A DNA stretch of 6,771 nt. Source: JAVVFH01 sp032250585 (GTDB lineage Bacteria; Pseudomonadota; Gammaproteobacteria; Xanthomonadales; SZUA-36). The DNA is taken from contig JAVVFH010000191.1 in the NCBI GenBank assembly GCA_032250585.1, positions 1 to 6,771 of the forward strand, read 5' to 3'. This document shows positions 4,945 to 6,771 of this stretch, piece after piece (the first letter of the stretch is position 1; each line of letters opens with the position of its first letter). The translations under genes and the position numbers were made by a program. The notes beneath the pieces are model-generated. The model made no database searches. It saw only the letters and a program-made list of their open reading frames with translations, and was not told the origin of the DNA.

Positions 4945-6771
4945 ATGGATAAAATTCTGATTCGCGGTGCACGCACGCACAATCTGGACAACATCGATCT
5001 CGACCTGCCCAGGGACCGACTGATCGTGATCACCGGGCTTTCCGGCTCGGGCAAGTCCTCGCTGGCTTTTGACACCATTTACGCCGAGGGTCAACGACGC
5101 TATGTGGAATCGCTGTCCGCGTATGCGCGACAGTTTCTGTCCATGATGGAAAAACCGGACGTGGATCATATCGAGGGCCTTTCCCCGGCCATTTCGATCG
5201 AGCAGAAATCCACGTCCCACAACCCACGATCGACGGTTGGCACGATCACCGAGATTTACGATTACCTGCGCTTGCTGTTCGCCCGTGTCGGCACACCGTG
5301 CTGTCCCGACCACGGCATCCCGCTGGAAGCCCAGACCATCAGCCAGATGGTCGACCATGCCCTGACCCTGCCGGAAGGCACCCGGCTGATGGTCTTGGCG
5401 CCGGTTGTACGCAACCGCAAGGGCGAGCACCTGCAATTATTCGCCGAGCTGCGCGCGCAGGGTTTCGTCCGGGCACGTGTCAACGGCGTGGTCTATGAAC
5501 TGGACGAGGTGCCGGCGCTGGAATTGCGGCGCAAGCACACGATCGAAGTCATTGTCGACCGCGTCAAGGTCCGCCCGGATCTCAAACAACGACTCGCGGA
5601 ATCTTTCGAAACCGCGGTCACATTGAGTGACGGGCTCGCCATGGTTGCGCCAATGGACGTGGGCAGTGCCCTGAAAGAAAAGCTGCTGAGCGCGCGTTAC
5701 TCCTGTCCCTATTGCGATTACAGCCTGCAGGAACTCGAACCGCGTATGTTCAGTTTCAACAACCCCAACGGCGCCTGCCCTGAGTGCGACGGCCTCGGCA
5801 TCAGCCAGTTCTTCGACCCCCAGCGCGTCGTCAGCAGCGTGCATCTGAGCCTGGCCGGTGGCGCTGTGCGCGGCTGGGACCGGCGCAACGCCTATTATTT
5901 CCAGATCATCCAGGCGCTGGCGAAACATTACGGTTTCGACGTCGACACGCCCTTCGAGGATTTGCCGAAAAAAATTCGTGACATCGTGCTTTACGGCAGC
6001 GGCGACGAGGTCATCGAGTTTCGCTATTTCGGCGACAACGGCGTGCAAAAGCGCAAGCACCCCTTTGCCGGAATCATCCCCAACCTGGAACGACGCTACC
6101 GGGAAACGGATTCCCGAATCGTTCGGGAGGAGCTTGCCAAGTACATCAGCCAGAAACCATGCACCGTATGCGAGGGTCAAAGGCTGAACCAGCAGGCCCG
6201 GCACGTGTTCATCGCTGGCACCAACCTGCCGTCCGTCACGTCCTGGCCCATTGAGCGCTGCCTGAAGTTTTTCGAAGAACTCGCGCTGGAAGGGCGCCGC
6301 GGAGAAATCGCCGGCAAGATCGTCAAGGAAGTGCGCGAGCGGCTGCAGTTCCTGGTCAATGTCGGGCTCAATTACCTCACGCTGGAACGCAAGGCCGATA
6401 CGCTGTCCGGCGGTGAGGCTCAGCGGATTCGCCTTGCCAGCCAGATCGGCGCCGGCCTGGTCGGCGTCATGTACATTCTGGACGAACCCTCGATCGGCCT
6501 GCACCAACGGGACAACGCCCGGCTGCTCGCCACGTTGACCCGCCTGCGCGACCTCGGCAACACGGTGATCGTTGTAGAGCACGACGAGGAGGCGATCCGC
6601 GCCGCGGACTACGTGGTGGATATCGGGCCCGGCGCCGGCGTGCATGGCGGGAAAGTCATCTTCAGCGGCGCACCCGAAGAATTGCAGAACGATCCGCATT
6701 CGATGACTGGCCAATACCTCTCCGGCGTGCGCCAAATCGCAATGCCGAAGAACCGGACGCCGCCCGATCCC
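4945..6771 (+). CDS. uvrA: UvrABC excinuclease subunit A (N-terminal 609 residues, runs off the window)
   Basis: UvrA is the dimeric ABC-type ATPase that finds bulky DNA damage and loads UvrB in nucleotide excision repair. The visible part holds the whole first ATPase unit. Walker A is GLSGSGKSS at 31-39. The region at about 130-245 corresponds to the UvrB-binding domain, and the first zinc site is C254, C257, C278, C281. The ABC signature LSGGEAQR starts at 487, Walker B is YILDEPS at 510-516, and the switch His is H546 in VVEHDE. The usual length is about 940 residues, so the second ATPase unit and the DNA-binding zinc finger lie beyond the window. The ATG is chosen because MDKILIRGARTHNL is the canonical start; no clear Shine-Dalgarno precedes it. 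The gene diverges from rplU. No frameshift is seen. Confidence 0.97.
   Translation, partial: MDKILIRGARTHNLDNIDLDLPRDRLIVITGLSGSGKSSLAFDTIYAEGQRRYVESLSAYARQFLSMMEKPDVDHIEGLSPAISIEQKSTSHNPRSTVGTITEIYDYLRLLFARVGTPCCPDHGIPLEAQTISQMVDHALTLPEGTRLMVLAPVVRNRKGEHLQLFAELRAQGFVRARVNGVVYELDEVPALELRRKHTIEVIVDRVKVRPDLKQRLAESFETAVTLSDGLAMVAPMDVGSALKEKLLSARYSCPYCDYSLQELEPRMFSFNNPNGACPECDGLGISQFFDPQRVVSSVHLSLAGGAVRGWDRRNAYYFQIIQALAKHYGFDVDTPFEDLPKKIRDIVLYGSGDEVIEFRYFGDNGVQKRKHPFAGIIPNLERRYRETDSRIVREELAKYISQKPCTVCEGQRLNQQARHVFIAGTNLPSVTSWPIERCLKFFEELALEGRRGEIAGKIVKEVRERLQFLVNVGLNYLTLERKADTLSGGEAQRIRLASQIGAGLVGVMYILDEPSIGLHQRDNARLLATLTRLRDLGNTVIVVEHDEEAIRAADYVVDIGPGAGVHGGKVIFSGAPEELQNDPHSMTGQYLSGVRQIAMPKNRTPPDP

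Noticed and set aside
5437..6735. Minus-strand reading frame of 432 codons
   Set aside because: It is the antisense shadow of uvrA; the plus strand carries all the ABC and zinc motifs.
1..6771. CRISPR arrays, tRNA or rRNA genes, defence systems
   Set aside because: No regularly spaced direct repeats, cloverleaf signatures or rRNA-like stretches were seen, and every long gene has a housekeeping or transposase identity.

Overview
The window is about 6.8 kb of GC-rich, gene-dense chromosomal DNA, most likely from a gammaproteobacterium. The L21, L27, S20, Obg and UvrA proteins all read like that class, and rplU-rpmA-obgE lying close to rpsT is a familiar order there. The genus cannot be named from the sequence. 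Almost everything is core housekeeping, with two mobile or repeat insertions laid over it.

Region 1 (1-2023) is an insertion sequence of about 1.97 kb. It has a 494-residue DDE transposase (D172, D276, E431) and 17-bp terminal inverted repeats at 52-68 and 2007-2023 (16 of 17 matching). Its transposase gene has its own promoter. A second, internal 11-bp inverted repeat would hide the start codon in transcripts that read in from outside. Positions 1-51 are left flank and may be the end of an interrupted gene. Region 2 (2024-2430) is rpsT (ribosomal protein S20), with a TTG start, a promoter only 13 bp from the IS end, and an intrinsic terminator.

Region 3 (2477-4550, minus strand) is obgE, rpmA and rplU, convergent with rpsT. 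A strong promoter precedes rplU. A symmetrical terminator (3649-3678) separates rplU-rpmA from obgE. Between the rpmA stop codon and that terminator lies a 159-bp imperfect palindrome bounded by TTAA on both sides. It looks like a small non-autonomous mobile element (MITE-like) and is the least expected structure in the window.

Region 4 (4550-6771) is a divergent intergenic region followed by the first 609 codons of uvrA, the DNA damage sensor of nucleotide excision repair, which runs off the end of the window.

The ribosomal and Obg genes all serve ribosome assembly and growth: S20 in the small subunit, L21 and L27 in the large subunit, and Obg in late 50S maturation. UvrA is an independent repair function. 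I found no undescribed multi-gene system. The interest lies in the palindromic element and in how the IS appears to guard its transposase start and has landed beside an essential gene's promoter.
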